A DNA stretch of 64,000 nucleotides from Flagellimonas ochracea (GCF_009903685.1 NZ_JAAABI010000003.1:1-64000); one strand, 5' to 3'; positions 8,362-17,534 are shown, counted from the first letter of the stretch. Translations and numbers: made by a program. The notes: a model not told the origin generated them from the letters alone.

Positions 8362-9597
8362 ATGATATCAAGTAAAACAATAGTAAGTTTTTTTATACTG
8401 TTGTTCATTTTTCAAATCATTGTAAGCTGCAGTGGTAGCAGTGATTCAGAAGATGTTCCACCAACTACCCAGGAACCAGACAATGATGAGGAGACTTCTC
8501 AACCAGATTCTGGTGATACCGACTCAGGTGATATTGGTTCCGATGACACGGGAAACGATGATTCAGTAAATGATGAGGTCGATACCGGTGGTGATGGTGT
8601 AACCGACGATATGGACCAGTGCAACAACACCTTACCCAATGAAACGGTAGATGAGAACGGCTGTACGCCCAACCCGATATTTCTTGATGAGAATGGAATT
8701 ACTATTAAGTGTCTTGATACTGCGGAAGTTGGGGATACTGGAGAGGTAAATGGAATATTATATACCGTGGTTGATGAGGCGATGTTGAAAGACATGGTTG
8801 CCAATGGAGAAGATGTGAGCAGAGTGTGCACAACTAGAGTTGATGATTTAAGTCTATTATTCGAAGAAGTCCTATTAATCCAAGACATCACTACCTGGGA
8901 CGTTAGTAATGTTACCACAATGAGCTTCATGTTTGTCGATGCACTTTTCAATCAAGAAATAGGTTCATGGGATGTAAGCAGTGTTATTGATATGTCAGGA
9001 ATGTTTTCTGGTTCTGACTTTAACCAGGCTATTGGAAACTGGAATGTAAGCAAGGTAACCGACATGTCTTTCATGTTCAGGATATCCTCATTTAATCAAG
9101 ATATTGGTCAATGGGATGTTAGCAACGTTACTAATATGACTTTCATGTTTTCACAATCTCCATTCAATCAAGATATAAGCCTTTGGGAAGTGGGTAAAGT
9201 TGAGAATATGGATTATATGTTCCATAGATCTCCATTCAATCAAAATATCAATGCTTGGGACGTACAAAACGTGACGACCATGAACAGCATGTTTTTTCTT
9301 TCCGAATTTAATCAGCCAATTGGAAATTGGATTGTGACCAATGTTACGGATATGGCCAATATGTTTGCTACTTCCCCCTTTAATCAGGAAATAGGGAATT
9401 GGGACGTAGGCAATGTTCAAGCAATGAGTAATATGTTTTTCACTAGCGAATTTAATCAGGATATAAGTTCTTGGAATGTGGGTAACGTCGCCAATATGTT
9501 TGGGATGTTCGAAAACAATATGGCCTTCAATCAAGATTTAAGCGCATGGAATGTTGACAATGTAATACTGTGTACCGATTTTGATTTTGGACGCTAA
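8362..9597 (+). CDS. Lipoprotein with DUF285 (BspA-like) repeats
   Basis: A 411-residue lipoprotein with signal peptide ending in IVSC (Cys23). A long Asp/Ser/Gly linker follows (to about residue 80), then a short thrombospondin-3-like calcium motif (DGVTDDMDQC..., about 75-105). About ten tandem repeats of 24-25 residues then run to the C-terminus with the consensus FNQDIGxWDVSNVTNMxxMF. This is the DUF285 / BspA-like surface repeat known from Mycoplasma, Bacteroidota and protist surface proteins and often linked to adhesion. No T9SS sorting domain is seen; anchoring is by lipid. Confidence 0.88.
   Translation: MISSKTIVSFFILLFIFQIIVSCSGSSDSEDVPPTTQEPDNDEETSQPDSGDTDSGDIGSDDTGNDDSVNDEVDTGGDGVTDDMDQCNNTLPNETVDENGCTPNPIFLDENGITIKCLDTAEVGDTGEVNGILYTVVDEAMLKDMVANGEDVSRVCTTRVDDLSLLFEEVLLIQDITTWDVSNVTTMSFMFVDALFNQEIGSWDVSSVIDMSGMFSGSDFNQAIGNWNVSKVTDMSFMFRISSFNQDIGQWDVSNVTNMTFMFSQSPFNQDISLWEVGKVENMDYMFHRSPFNQNINAWDVQNVTTMNSMFFLSEFNQPIGNWIVTNVTDMANMFATSPFNQEIGNWDVGNVQAMSNMFFTSEFNQDISSWNVGNVANMFGMFENNMAFNQDLSAWNVDNVILCTDFDFGR
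8431..8532 (+). repeat. Linker-coding segment shared with the previous gene, copy 2
   Basis: Counterpart of 7024-7125. The two copies encode nearly the same peptide after the lipobox and then diverge into different acidic tails and unrelated domains, as expected after duplication or recombination of a 5' gene module. Confidence 0.75.
8890..9570 (+). repeat. Tandem 72-75 bp coding repeats (DUF285 units)
   Basis: About ten units, each encoding W-(D/N/E)-V-x-x-V ... M-F ... F-N-Q. They are conserved at protein level and diverged at DNA level, so the array looks old rather than recently expanded. Confidence 0.8.
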
Positions 9598-9705
9598 TGC
9601 TTGGGTTGAGACAAGGCCGAATTTTACTAATTGTAGTCCATGAAAAAACAATTTTGATATTGGTGTCTCTCTAATTATTTTAATTAGTATTAAACCGAAA
9701 AAAGA

Positions 9706-10644
9706 ATGAAAGTGCAAATATTCCAATTTTTTTTATTACTCCTTATTTCTATAACAATTGGATGTTCAAACTCTGAATCATCAACAGAAGAGGTAAAGGG
9801 CACGGATCAACCCAACGAAGAACAATCTGAGAATCCAGGACCTGACGAGCAAGAGCCAATTGAACCTGAAGAAACTGTTTTTTTCGCAAAAATGAGTTAT
9901 GAGAGCTTCAGAAATGGTGGATTGGTGTCCCGTGTCGAGTATCAGTTTGAAAGCAACAAGCTAGTGGGGACACAAAGTTTTAGGCCTGATGGCACTTTGA
10001 ATAACTACAAAGAATATGAGTACAATGAGAGTGGACTATTAAAGACACGTATTACTTACGATTCTGAAGGTACTGCTGAATTTATTGAAAGTCTTGACTA
10101 TGTGAATGGCAATTTGAGTTCTGGCAGGACAATAAGGAACAATCGCAACGTTCCCGACACGCTATTTGTTACCTATACGTATACCAATAATATTATCACA
10201 GCGGAAACCGTATTCTCCCCACCTGGGGAAGTAGTATTCTATACAGAATATGATTTGGATGAAAATGGTAATATATGGAGGTCTGATAATGGGATTGTTG
10301 CCGAGGTTACGTTGGAGAACGGAATGCCAATTGCAAAATCTGTTTTCAGGCCGGACAGAATTGATGAATATGAGCATGTCTATTTGGAGAGTCCTGAACC
10401 TAAGGGACCATTAGCTTACTTTCGGAGAAGTATCTTTGGAAATTTAAATAATCAGATTATTGTATGGAACGGTAATTTGATTTCGTACGAGGACAATGTG
10501 GACTTGCCCTTGTACATACTTCAAGTTGGTGACCAGCTAAGAGTGCAATACGAGTTTGATAGCAACGATTTACCAATCAGAATTGAAAAAACCTACAATG
10601 ATTTTGATAGAAAAACTATTTGGCAAATAGAATATCAAGATTAA
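9706..10644 (+). CDS. Lipoprotein with YD-like (RHS-type) beta repeats
   Basis: A 312-residue lipoprotein. The signal peptide ends in TIGC (Cys20), followed by an acidic, proline-rich linker to about residue 60. The body repeats short strands such as YEYNESGLLKTRITYDSEG and YDLDENGNIW, the tyrosine/aspartate pattern of YD or MORN-like repeat proteins common in Flavobacteriia. No catalytic or toxin domain is visible and the protein is far too short for an RHS toxin. Last of the row of four lipoprotein genes; function unknown. Confidence 0.65.
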   Translation: MKVQIFQFFLLLLISITIGCSNSESSTEEVKGTDQPNEEQSENPGPDEQEPIEPEETVFFAKMSYESFRNGGLVSRVEYQFESNKLVGTQSFRPDGTLNNYKEYEYNESGLLKTRITYDSEGTAEFIESLDYVNGNLSSGRTIRNNRNVPDTLFVTYTYTNNIITAETVFSPPGEVVFYTEYDLDENGNIWRSDNGIVAEVTLENGMPIAKSVFRPDRIDEYEHVYLESPEPKGPLAYFRRSIFGNLNNQIIVWNGNLISYEDNVDLPLYILQVGDQLRVQYEFDSNDLPIRIEKTYNDFDRKTIWQIEYQD

Positions 10645-10662
10645 GCATTTTTCACAAATTAT

Positions 10663-10890
10663 ATGAAATACGGCAAGCAATAGAATTACAAAGAATGCAC
10701 ATTGCAAAAAGTAAAGAGAGATTTCTGGAATGAATTTGTCTAAGTTGAAGAAAATCATGAAAAAATTAAGGAGTATCTGAAATTCTAGGATGAAGGTATT
10801 CTTACATAAATACACAAATTTCAGAAGAAGTTGAGAATTGCAAGAAAAGATAAAAAATCCCTAATAACCAATAAGTCAAAAGGGATTTAA
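10663..10890 (+). pseudogene. Possible decayed small gene with four in-frame stops
   Basis: From an ATG at 10663, one frame reads as a lysine/glutamate-rich peptide interrupted by TAG, TAA, TAG and TAA (codons 7, 27, 42 and 49): MKYGKQ*, then up to FWNEFV*, VEENHEKIKEYLKF*, DEGILT*, then IHKFQKKLRIARKDKK. The composition looks protein-like between stops, but chance in AT-rich DNA is possible. No family recognised. Confidence 0.2.
10850..10888 (-). terminator. Probable terminator after tRNA-Leu
   Basis: On the minus strand AAATCCC and GGGATTT form a 7-bp stem around a 20-base loop, followed by a run of T. It lies a few bases after the 3' end of tRNA-Leu. Confidence 0.55.
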
Positions 10891-10891
10891 G

Positions 10892-10976
10892 TACTCGAGG
10901 CGGGACTTGAACCCGCACGGGCAAAATGCCCACAGGATTTTAAGTCCGGCGTGTCTACCAATTCCACCACTCGAGC
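10892..10976 (-). tRNA. tRNA-Leu (anticodon TAA)
   Basis: An 85-nt tRNA with the long variable arm of class II tRNAs. The acceptor stem GCTCGAG pairs with CTCGAGT, the D-loop region is TGGTGGAATTGGTAGACAC, the anticodon loop CTTAAAA carries TAA (10940-10942), and the T-arm has GGTTCAAGTCC. The anticodon stem contains one C-U mismatch. CCA is not encoded, as usual in this phylum. Confidence 0.95.
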
Positions 10977-10988
10977 ATGGACTTAAAC

Positions 10989-11013
10989 AAAAAAACGCTG
11001 CAAGCAGCGTTTT
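10989..11013 (-). terminator. Terminator between tRNA-Gly and tRNA-Leu
   Basis: On the minus strand AAAACGCTGC and GCAGCGTTTT pair over a two-base loop and are followed by seven T. It begins only two bases after the tRNA-Gly 3' end, so the two tRNAs are probably not one simple transcript. Confidence 0.8.
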
Positions 11014-11014
11014 G

Positions 11015-11087
11015 AGCGAAAAACGGGATTCGAACCCGCGACCTCCACCTTGGCAAGGTGATGCTCTACCAACTGAGCTATTTTCGC
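11015..11087 (-). tRNA. tRNA-Gly (anticodon GCC)
   Basis: A 73-nt tRNA: acceptor stem GCGAAAA with TTTTCGC, D-arm AGCTCAGTTGGTAGAGC, anticodon loop TTGCCAA (GCC), T-arm GGGTTCGAATCCC. CCA is not encoded. Reading frames reported across both tRNAs are spurious. Confidence 0.96.
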
Positions 11088-11125
11088 ATTTTAAAGAACC
11101 CTGCACTGTTTGTAAAGTGCGGATG

Positions 11126-11133
11126 CAAATTTA
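11126..11133 (-). promoter_or_regulatory. Candidate -7 element for tRNA-Gly
   Basis: TAAATTTG on the minus strand matches TAnnTTTG and lies 38 bp upstream of the tRNA. No exact TTG is found at the -33 position, so this is tentative. Confidence 0.3.
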
Positions 11134-11163
11134 ATACATTTCTATAAAATAGAAAGAAAATTT

Positions 11164-13785
11164 TCAGGAAGAAGCTTTTTTCTTCTTGCTCAAAAGTCGT
11201 TTGATCTCGTTCAACTTCATAAGCGCCTCCACAGGAGTAAGGGTATCAATGTCCAAATGCAAAATCTCATCTTTTATCTCCTCCAACAGGGGATCATCAA
11301 GATTAAAAAAGCTCAATTGCATTTCATGCTGACTTTGCTGGAGCTTTTCGGTCATTTCTTCACTGGAATGTGATTTTTCGAGTTTCTTCAGTATTTTGTT
11401 GGCTCTTTGAAGTACTTGTTGGGGCATTCCGGCCATTTTTGCCACATGGATTCCGAAACTGTGCTCACTTCCGCCAGGAACCAATTTCCTTAAAAAAAGT
11501 ACATTGTTCTTCAACTCCTTTACAGAAACGTTATAGTTTTTGATTCGCAAAAAGGTGGTGGACATCTCATTCAACTCGTGGTAATGTGTGGCAAAAAGCG
11601 TCTTGGCCCTTGCAGGGTGTTCGTGTAGATATTCTGAAATGGCCCAGGCGATGGAAATACCGTCATACGTGCTGGTGCCTCGACCGATTTCATCCAAAAG
11701 CACCAAACTTCGTTCTGATAAGTTATTGAGAATCGAAGCCGTTTCATTCATTTCCACCATAAAGGTAGATTCGCCCATGGAGATATTATCGCTGGCCCCT
11801 ACACGGGTGAAAATTTTGTCCACAACGCCTAAATTAACCTCAGTTGCAGGAACAAAACTTCCCATTTGTGCCAAAAGTACAATAAGTGCAGTTTGTCGCA
11901 ACAATGCAGATTTACCACTCATATTGGGTCCGGTGATCATAATGATCTGTTGCTCGTCGCGGTTCAGGAGAACATCGTTGGCCACATAGGTCTCTCCCAA
12001 TGGCAATTGCTTCTCAATCACTGGGTGTCTTCCTGCCTTTATTTCTAATCTTGTGGAATCATCCACTTGGGGTTCCACATAGTTGTTCTCCAAGGATAAC
12101 TGGGCAAAACCACAAAGGCAGTCCAGTTGGGCGATAAGTTGTGCATTTTGTTGCACCGGGGAAATGTATTCCTGCATCCAAACCAACAATTGGTCGAACA
12201 ATTGCTGTTCCAGCGCATGGATGCGTTCCTCGGCGCCCAATATTTTAGTTTCGTATTCTTTTAGTTCTTCCGTAATATACCGTTCGGCATTCACCAAGGT
12301 CTGTTTGCGGACCCATCCTTCCGGGACTTTATCTTTATGCGTGTTTCTGACCTCAATGTAGTACCCAAAAACATTGTTGGATGCGATTTTCAGCGAAGTG
12401 ATCCCAGTGAGCTTCGTTTCCCTTTCCAGCATTTGGTCCAGGTAATCTTTGCTCGAAAAAGCCAATTGTCTTAACTCGTCCAACGTTTCAGAATGCCCTT
12501 CAGATATAACATTCCCCTTTGCAATTTGGATGGGGGCATCTTCATTGAGTACTTGTTTTATTTTGGACCGAAGCATTTCGCAGCTGTCCAATTGCTGCCC
12601 CATTTTTTCTAAAGATGCATTGTCACTTTCTTGGGCCAATTGTTTAATGGGTACAATGGCTTCTAAAGAGTTTTTGAGAAGGATTACCTCTTTGGGATTG
12701 ATTTTACCTGTGGCCAATTTAGATATCAATCGCTCTAAATCACCCATTTTGCCAATCCATTGCTGTGTCTTTTCCCGAAGTGTGGTTTCCGTTTTAAAAA
12801 AAGAGACAACCTGATGACGTTCCCTTATCTTTTCAATGTTTTTTAGAGGAAGCGCCAACCATCTTTTCAAAAGCCTTCCGCCCATGGGAGAAAGCGTTTT
12901 ATCTATCACATCCAGCAGGGTTACCGCATTTTGATGGTGGGAATGGTACAGTTCAAGATTTCTGATTGTAAATCGGTCCATCCAAACATATTCCTCCTCA
13001 GCAATTCGTTGAATCTTGTTGATATGTTGCAGGCGACTGTGCTGTGTTTCGGACAAATAGTGCATTACCGCACCCGAAGCTATAATGCCATGGGTGAGAT
13101 GCTCAATACCAAAACCCTTTAGGGTTTTTGTCTTAAAATGGGAAGTGAGGCTTTCCAGTGCATAATCCTCTTGGAAAATCCAATCTTCCAAATAGAAAGT
13201 ATGAAACTGTGTTCCAAACAGCTCCGTAAAATCATTTTTATGATTTTTGGAAATCAAAACCTCATTGGGGCCAAAGTTTTGGAGCAGCTTATCCACTTGC
13301 TCAGCAGTGCCCTCGGAGGTTAAAAACTCCCCAGTTGAAATATCTAGAAAGGAAACACCAATTTTGTTTCTGCCAAAATGAAGAGCACACAAAAAATTGT
13401 TGCTTTTGGAAGACAAGATATCATCATTGAGGGCTACCCCAGGGGTCACTAATTCTGTTACCCCTCGTTTTACAATGGTTTTGGTTTGTTTGGGATCTTC
13501 CAATTGATCGCAAATAGCGACTCGCTGCCCCGCTTTTACCAATTTTGGCAGATAGGTGTTCAGGGAATGGTGTGGAAATCCTGCGAGGGCAGTTTGGTCG
13601 CCCCCATTGTTCCTTTGCGTCAGAACAATATCCAAAATTTTAGCGGCCTTTACCGCATCCTCTCCAAAAGTCTCATAAAAATCACCCACCCGAAAGAGCA
13701 ACAAGGCATCCGGATGCTTGGTCTTGATGCTGTTGTACTGCTGCATCAACGGAGTTACTTTCTTGGATTTCGAACGGACTGCCAA
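11164..13785 (-). CDS. mutS: DNA mismatch repair ATPase MutS
   Basis: An 873-residue MutS of normal length. It recognises mispaired bases and small loops and starts methyl-independent mismatch repair with MutL. The mismatch-binding domain has the diagnostic [13 protein letters not shown] with the wedging Phe-x-Glu. The C-terminal ATPase has Walker [12 protein letters not shown] near residue 615 and [14 protein letters not shown]. The start is a TTG at 13785: no ATG lies upstream in frame, and the next ATG would remove the VTPLMQQYN segment conserved in the family. It is divergent from the RNA methyltransferase gene and upstream of the two tRNA genes on the same strand. Confidence 0.97.
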   Translation of the reverse strand: MAVRSKSKKVTPLMQQYNSIKTKHPDALLLFRVGDFYETFGEDAVKAAKILDIVLTQRNNGGDQTALAGFPHHSLNTYLPKLVKAGQRVAICDQLEDPKQTKTIVKRGVTELVTPGVALNDDILSSKSNNFLCALHFGRNKIGVSFLDISTGEFLTSEGTAEQVDKLLQNFGPNEVLISKNHKNDFTELFGTQFHTFYLEDWIFQEDYALESLTSHFKTKTLKGFGIEHLTHGIIASGAVMHYLSETQHSRLQHINKIQRIAEEEYVWMDRFTIRNLELYHSHHQNAVTLLDVIDKTLSPMGGRLLKRWLALPLKNIEKIRERHQVVSFFKTETTLREKTQQWIGKMGDLERLISKLATGKINPKEVILLKNSLEAIVPIKQLAQESDNASLEKMGQQLDSCEMLRSKIKQVLNEDAPIQIAKGNVISEGHSETLDELRQLAFSSKDYLDQMLERETKLTGITSLKIASNNVFGYYIEVRNTHKDKVPEGWVRKQTLVNAERYITEELKEYETKILGAEERIHALEQQLFDQLLVWMQEYISPVQQNAQLIAQLDCLCGFAQLSLENNYVEPQVDDSTRLEIKAGRHPVIEKQLPLGETYVANDVLLNRDEQQIIMITGPNMSGKSALLRQTALIVLLAQMGSFVPATEVNLGVVDKIFTRVGASDNISMGESTFMVEMNETASILNNLSERSLVLLDEIGRGTSTYDGISIAWAISEYLHEHPARAKTLFATHYHELNEMSTTFLRIKNYNVSVKELKNNVLFLRKLVPGGSEHSFGIHVAKMAGMPQQVLQRANKILKKLEKSHSSEEMTEKLQQSQHEMQLSFFNLDDPLLEEIKDEILHLDIDTLTPVEALMKLNEIKRLLSKKKKASS

Positions 13786-13898
13786 AGCGATTTAATTCAA
13801 TTATTTTTGCACAACAAAATGAGGTGGGTTACGAATGTATCGTTTTTGGAAAACATCCAAAATTATTGTTGATATTTTAAGCAAAATGGTTGAAAAAT

Positions 13899-14441
13899 AT
13901 GGGGCGTAAACTAAAAAATAGCGAGTTGGACCGTTTGGATGTCACTGCATTTAAGCAGGCACGGAAAACACCTATCATCTTGGTTTTGGACAATATCCGC
14001 AGTCTAAACAATATTGGTTCTGTTTTTAGGACCGCAGATGCCTTCTTGGTGAAAAAGATATATCTCTGTGGTATCACAGCTACGCCACCCCATAAAGATA
14101 TTCGTAAAACGGCCTTGGGAGCTACGGAAAGTGTGGCTTGGGAGTATCGGAAAGATACCTTGGAACTTATTGAAGAGCTAAAGCAAACCCATGTTCACAC
14201 TTTGGCCGTAGAACAGGCTGAAGGAGCTACCATGCTGAATTACTTCGAGATAACTACCGATGAAGAGCTGGCATTGGTGTTTGGTAATGAGGTAAAAGGG
14301 GTTTCACAAGACGTGGTATCTGCTTGCGACGGAGTATTGGAAATCCCTCAATTTGGGACCAAGCATTCTCTCAACATCGCAGTGAGTGTTGGGGTTGTGG
14401 TCTGGGAAATCTGGAACAAAATGGAAAGGTCGGGCAAATAA
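13899..14441 (+). CDS. SpoU/TrmH-family RNA 2'-O-methyltransferase
   Basis: A 180-residue SPOUT methyltransferase. The three family motifs are present: NIGSVFRTADAF, VFGNEVKGVS and EIPQFGTKHSLNIAVSVGV, which build the SAM-binding knot. The ATG at 13899 is chosen over the upstream TTG because an ATG at 13886 is out of frame and the family starts shortly before this point. The short N-terminus suggests a TrmH-like tRNA enzyme, but the exact target (tRNA Gm18 or rRNA) cannot be fixed. Confidence 0.88.
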   Translation: MGRKLKNSELDRLDVTAFKQARKTPIILVLDNIRSLNNIGSVFRTADAFLVKKIYLCGITATPPHKDIRKTALGATESVAWEYRKDTLELIEELKQTHVHTLAVEQAEGATMLNYFEITTDEELALVFGNEVKGVSQDVVSACDGVLEIPQFGTKHSLNIAVSVGVVVWEIWNKMERSGK

Positions 14442-14464
14442 AAAGCCCCGGAAAAACGGGGCTC
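14441..14464 (-). terminator. Terminator of the folK-dNK gene
   Basis: AGCCCCG and CGGGGCT form a strong 7-bp GC stem. The T run is on the minus-strand side (TTTTTA), while the plus side has only CGATATA, so it mainly terminates the minus-strand folK fusion gene about 90 bp upstream of it. Confidence 0.75.
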
Positions 14465-14555
14465 GATATATAGTTTGAGTTAGTTAGTTTCTCGTTACGA
14501 GATGGCTAATAAAATAAAACCATTCGTTATATCCAAACATTTTCTAAAAATTTTC

Positions 14556-15698
14556 TTAAAAATAGGTATGGAGCACATGGTCCTCAATTTTGTTCAAAAT
14601 AGCTTCGTAGTCAGAGGCGTTGTTCACAAAATCGACGTCGTTCATGTTGAGAATCAGGCTGTTGTGCTGGGGATGGCTTTTTAGAAAATCCAGATACCCA
14701 CGGTTTATTTTTTCTAAATAATCGGCACTGATATTTTTCTCATAATCCCTTCCCCGTTTTTTAATGTTTGCCAGCAGTTGCTCCGTGTCTTGATACAGGT
14801 ACAGATACACCTCAGGTTTTTTTACCTCCCTGTACATAAAGGTAAAGAGCTTTCTGTACAATTCAAACTCATCGGCCTGCAACGTGATCTTGGCGAAAAT
14901 CAAGGATTTAAAGATGTCATAATCACTGACCATAAAGTTCTTGAAAAGATCAAACTGGGAGGTGTCATCCGTGAACTGTTGGTAGCGGTCGGCCAAAAAA
15001 GACATTTCCAAAGGAAATGCATAGCGGGTTTGGTCCTCATAAAACTTTGGGAGAAAGGGATTGTCCGCAAAGCGTTCCAAAACCAATTTGGCGTTAAAAT
15101 CAGTGGCAATCATTTTGGAGAGTGTGGTCTTTCCAGCCCCAATATTGCCTTCAATGGCCATAAATTGCAACTGTGAAAAAAGCTCCAGCCGATTTTTGAA
15201 CAATTTATGCTTGGTCTTGGTCAAGGAGTTTCTGTCCGAGCATTGTTGAAGCAGGTTACGGATATCGTTGTTCAACACTGGGTGATATAGTTGTGGGGCA
15301 ATATCGGCCAAGGGTTTCAGGACAAAGTTTCTTTCATGCATTAGGGGATGTGGGATGCTCAAATTATCCTTTTGTATGATTTCATCATCATAAAGAATAA
15401 TATCGATGTCCAACGTCCTTGATTGATATCCTTGGTCCCCTCGAACACGTCCAAATTCCTTTTCTAGCTGTAAAATATGGGAAAGAAGTTCCTCCGGAGA
15501 AAGATGGGTAGCCAATAACAGGGCGGTATTAAAAAAATCATTCCCTTCAAAGCCCGCGGCAGGGTTTTGATAAACGGCAGAAACACGCAATACTTCACCA
15601 GCTCTTTGTTGAAGTAAAAGAACCGCTTTTTGCAGCATGGCGAAGCGATTTCCAAGATTGCTCCCCAACGAAAGATATGCCCGATGTTTTAAACCCAT
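14556..15698 (-). CDS. folK: Fusion of HPPK (FolK) and deoxynucleoside kinase
   Basis: A 380-residue two-domain protein. Residues 1-165 are 6-hydroxymethyl-7,8-dihydropterin pyrophosphokinase (folate pathway): LSLGSNLGNR, FFNTALL, and the SRTLDIDIILYDD and IPHPLMHERNFVLKPL motifs. Residues about 175-380 are a deoxyadenosine/deoxyguanosine-type kinase with P-loop GNIGAGKT (about 182-190), an ERF and FLADRY substrate segment and a lid-like KKRGRDYE. Salvage of deoxynucleosides and folate synthesis both feed DNA precursor supply. The fusion is common in Flavobacteriaceae. Start at 15698 (MGLKHRAYLSLGSN) rather than 12 codons upstream, because the family begins just before YLSLGSN. Confidence 0.93.
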   Translation of the reverse strand: MGLKHRAYLSLGSNLGNRFAMLQKAVLLLQQRAGEVLRVSAVYQNPAAGFEGNDFFNTALLLATHLSPEELLSHILQLEKEFGRVRGDQGYQSRTLDIDIILYDDEIIQKDNLSIPHPLMHERNFVLKPLADIAPQLYHPVLNNDIRNLLQQCSDRNSLTKTKHKLFKNRLELFSQLQFMAIEGNIGAGKTTLSKMIATDFNAKLVLERFADNPFLPKFYEDQTRYAFPLEMSFLADRYQQFTDDTSQFDLFKNFMVSDYDIFKSLIFAKITLQADEFELYRKLFTFMYREVKKPEVYLYLYQDTEQLLANIKKRGRDYEKNISADYLEKINRGYLDFLKSHPQHNSLILNMNDVDFVNNASDYEAILNKIEDHVLHTYF

Positions 15699-15738
15699 GA
15701 TCAGAAGGGCAAAATAAAGAAAACAATGCAACAATGGT

Positions 15739-15746
15739 TATATTTG
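15739..15746 (+). promoter_or_regulatory. Candidate -7 element for sppA
   Basis: TATATTTG matches TAnnTTTG, 23 bp before the sppA ATG. No TTG is visible at the expected -33 distance. Confidence 0.3.
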
Positions 15747-15769
15747 AACCCGAATAAAATTTTAGGTGA

Positions 15770-17530
15770 ATGAACTTTTTGAAAAATGTTTTGGCAGCGA
15801 TTTTGGGGTGTTTGGTGGCGTTTGGGCTGCTTTTGGGCATGTTCTTCATTTTTCTGGCCTTGTTGGGTCAGGCAGAAGATGGAGTGGTGGTTCGAGAAAA
15901 CTCCATATTGGAACTGGGTTTCACGGAACCGATCAGGGATTATGTAGGGAAAGATGAGAATGACCCCTTTGCCGGACTTTGGGATGTTGAAATGGGACTG
16001 GATGAAATAATCCATACCATACAGGTTGCCAAAGAGGACGATAAAATTGAAGGAATTAGCATAACCACTGGATTTTTACAAGCAGGGATGGCTCAGGCCA
16101 AGGAAATACGGGATGCGCTTTTGGATTTTAAATCACAGGGAAAGTTCATTTATGCACATAGTGATTTTTTAACTCAAAAGGATTACTATTTAACCAGTGT
16201 TGCGGATAAACTCTACTTGAATCCGGTAGGCGCGCTCGACTTTAAAGGACTATCTGCTGAGGTGTTATACTTTAAAGGTTTACAGGAAAAATCAGGAATA
16301 CAAATGGAAGTCGTACGCCATGGCAAATATAAAAGCGCCGTGGAGCCTTTTCTTACCGATACGATGAGTCCTGAAACTCGCTTTCAGATTCGCGAACTGA
16401 TTACTTCTATCTGGGATGTAATGGTGGATGAGATTTCCACCACAAGGAATATTACCCCGCAAGATTTAAATCGAATAGCGGATACTTTGGGAGGAAGAAC
16501 ACCAGAATTGGCAGTAACTTCCGGCCTTATTGACGGACAATTGCATTTTGATGAATATGAAGATTTACTGCGTCAAAAAACAGGTGTCCCTAAAGAATCT
16601 GAAATCAAATACGTTTCATTTGCTGACTATTTGAAATCGGCTTCCAAGAAAAATATTCGTCGAGGGTCGGATAAGGTGGCGGTTGTCTACGCCCAAGGAG
16701 AGATTTTTTATGGAGAAGGAGGGAAGGATTTCATTGGACAGGGCATTATTGTCGAAGCTTTGAAGAAGGCGGTAAAAAATGACAAGGTCAAGGCCATTGT
16801 TTTGCGGGTTGACTCTCCAGGAGGCAGTTCCCTCGCCTCAGACATTATATGGAGGGAGGTAGAGTTGGCCAAAAAATCGAAACCAGTGGTGGTTTCCTTC
16901 GGAAATGTGGCAGCTTCAGGGGGTTATTATATCGGTGTGGGAGGCGACAAAATTTTTGCGGAACCCACTACGGTTACCGGCTCCATTGGTGTTTTTGCAA
17001 CCATTCCGAATATCAATCAATTGGCAGACAACATTGGGATAAATGCAGAGCAACTGGGCACCAATAAAAATTCTGTGGACTATTCCCTGTTCGAACCGAT
17101 GAGCGATTCTTTCCAAAAAGTATTGCAAGAAGGAGTTGATGAAACCTATAATACCTTTTTGCAACGAGTGGCCGATGGACGTCATATGAGTTTGGCAGAA
17201 GTGGATTCCTTGGCACAAGGTCGGGTTTGGAGCGGTGAGGATGCCCAAGCCAATGGCCTGATAGATGAATTGGGAAATTTGGACGATGCTATCGGGGCAG
17301 CAGCTGAAATGGCTGGTTTGGATACCTATGGCATTAGAAAGTATCCCAAATACAAATCCAGTTTTGAACAGTTTATGGAGGATATGGGCGGTATGAAATC
17401 CAAAATTGGTGCATGGGCCATCGAAGAGCAGATCGGATCCGAAGCATATGGGCTTTTAAAAGAATTTAAACAGTTTTCAGAGCAAAAGGGAGTTCAGGCA
17501 AAAATACCTTTCAGTTTAAATATTAGATAG
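15770..17530 (+). CDS. sppA: Signal peptide peptidase SppA, long (67K) type
   Basis: A 586-residue membrane-bound serine protease of family S49 that degrades cleaved signal peptides. One N-terminal membrane segment (residues about 5-32) is followed by two tandem S49 domains. Catalytic residues by position in the E. coli type: Lys188 in GKYKSAVEP (first domain) and Ser383 in NVAASGGYY (second domain). VDSPGGS and TGSIGVF motifs are also present. It is followed after 4 bp by the queuosine-precursor transporter gene and is probably co-transcribed with it. Confidence 0.95.
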   Translation: MNFLKNVLAAILGCLVAFGLLLGMFFIFLALLGQAEDGVVVRENSILELGFTEPIRDYVGKDENDPFAGLWDVEMGLDEIIHTIQVAKEDDKIEGISITTGFLQAGMAQAKEIRDALLDFKSQGKFIYAHSDFLTQKDYYLTSVADKLYLNPVGALDFKGLSAEVLYFKGLQEKSGIQMEVVRHGKYKSAVEPFLTDTMSPETRFQIRELITSIWDVMVDEISTTRNITPQDLNRIADTLGGRTPELAVTSGLIDGQLHFDEYEDLLRQKTGVPKESEIKYVSFADYLKSASKKNIRRGSDKVAVVYAQGEIFYGEGGKDFIGQGIIVEALKKAVKNDKVKAIVLRVDSPGGSSLASDIIWREVELAKKSKPVVVSFGNVAASGGYYIGVGGDKIFAEPTTVTGSIGVFATIPNINQLADNIGINAEQLGTNKNSVDYSLFEPMSDSFQKVLQEGVDETYNTFLQRVADGRHMSLAEVDSLAQGRVWSGEDAQANGLIDELGNLDDAIGAAAEMAGLDTYGIRKYPKYKSSFEQFMEDMGGMKSKIGAWAIEEQIGSEAYGLLKEFKQFSEQKGVQAKIPFSLNIR

Positions 17531-17534
17531 CCGA

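Noticed and set aside
8890..9570. Regular repeats that could suggest a CRISPR array
   Set aside because: Units of 72-75 bp are in one reading frame, diverged in DNA but conserved in protein (DUF285), with no constant repeat and unique spacers.
10876..11134. Two open frames across the tRNA genes on both strands (75-76 codons)
   Set aside because: They lie entirely over tRNA-Leu and tRNA-Gly, and their peptides (SSVGRASPCQGGGRGFESR type) are the well-known artefact of translated tRNA.
10850..11163. tRNA-Leu as an integration site of the lipoprotein stretch
   Set aside because: I could not find a second copy of the tRNA 3' end within 4-11 kb, and no integrase gene.
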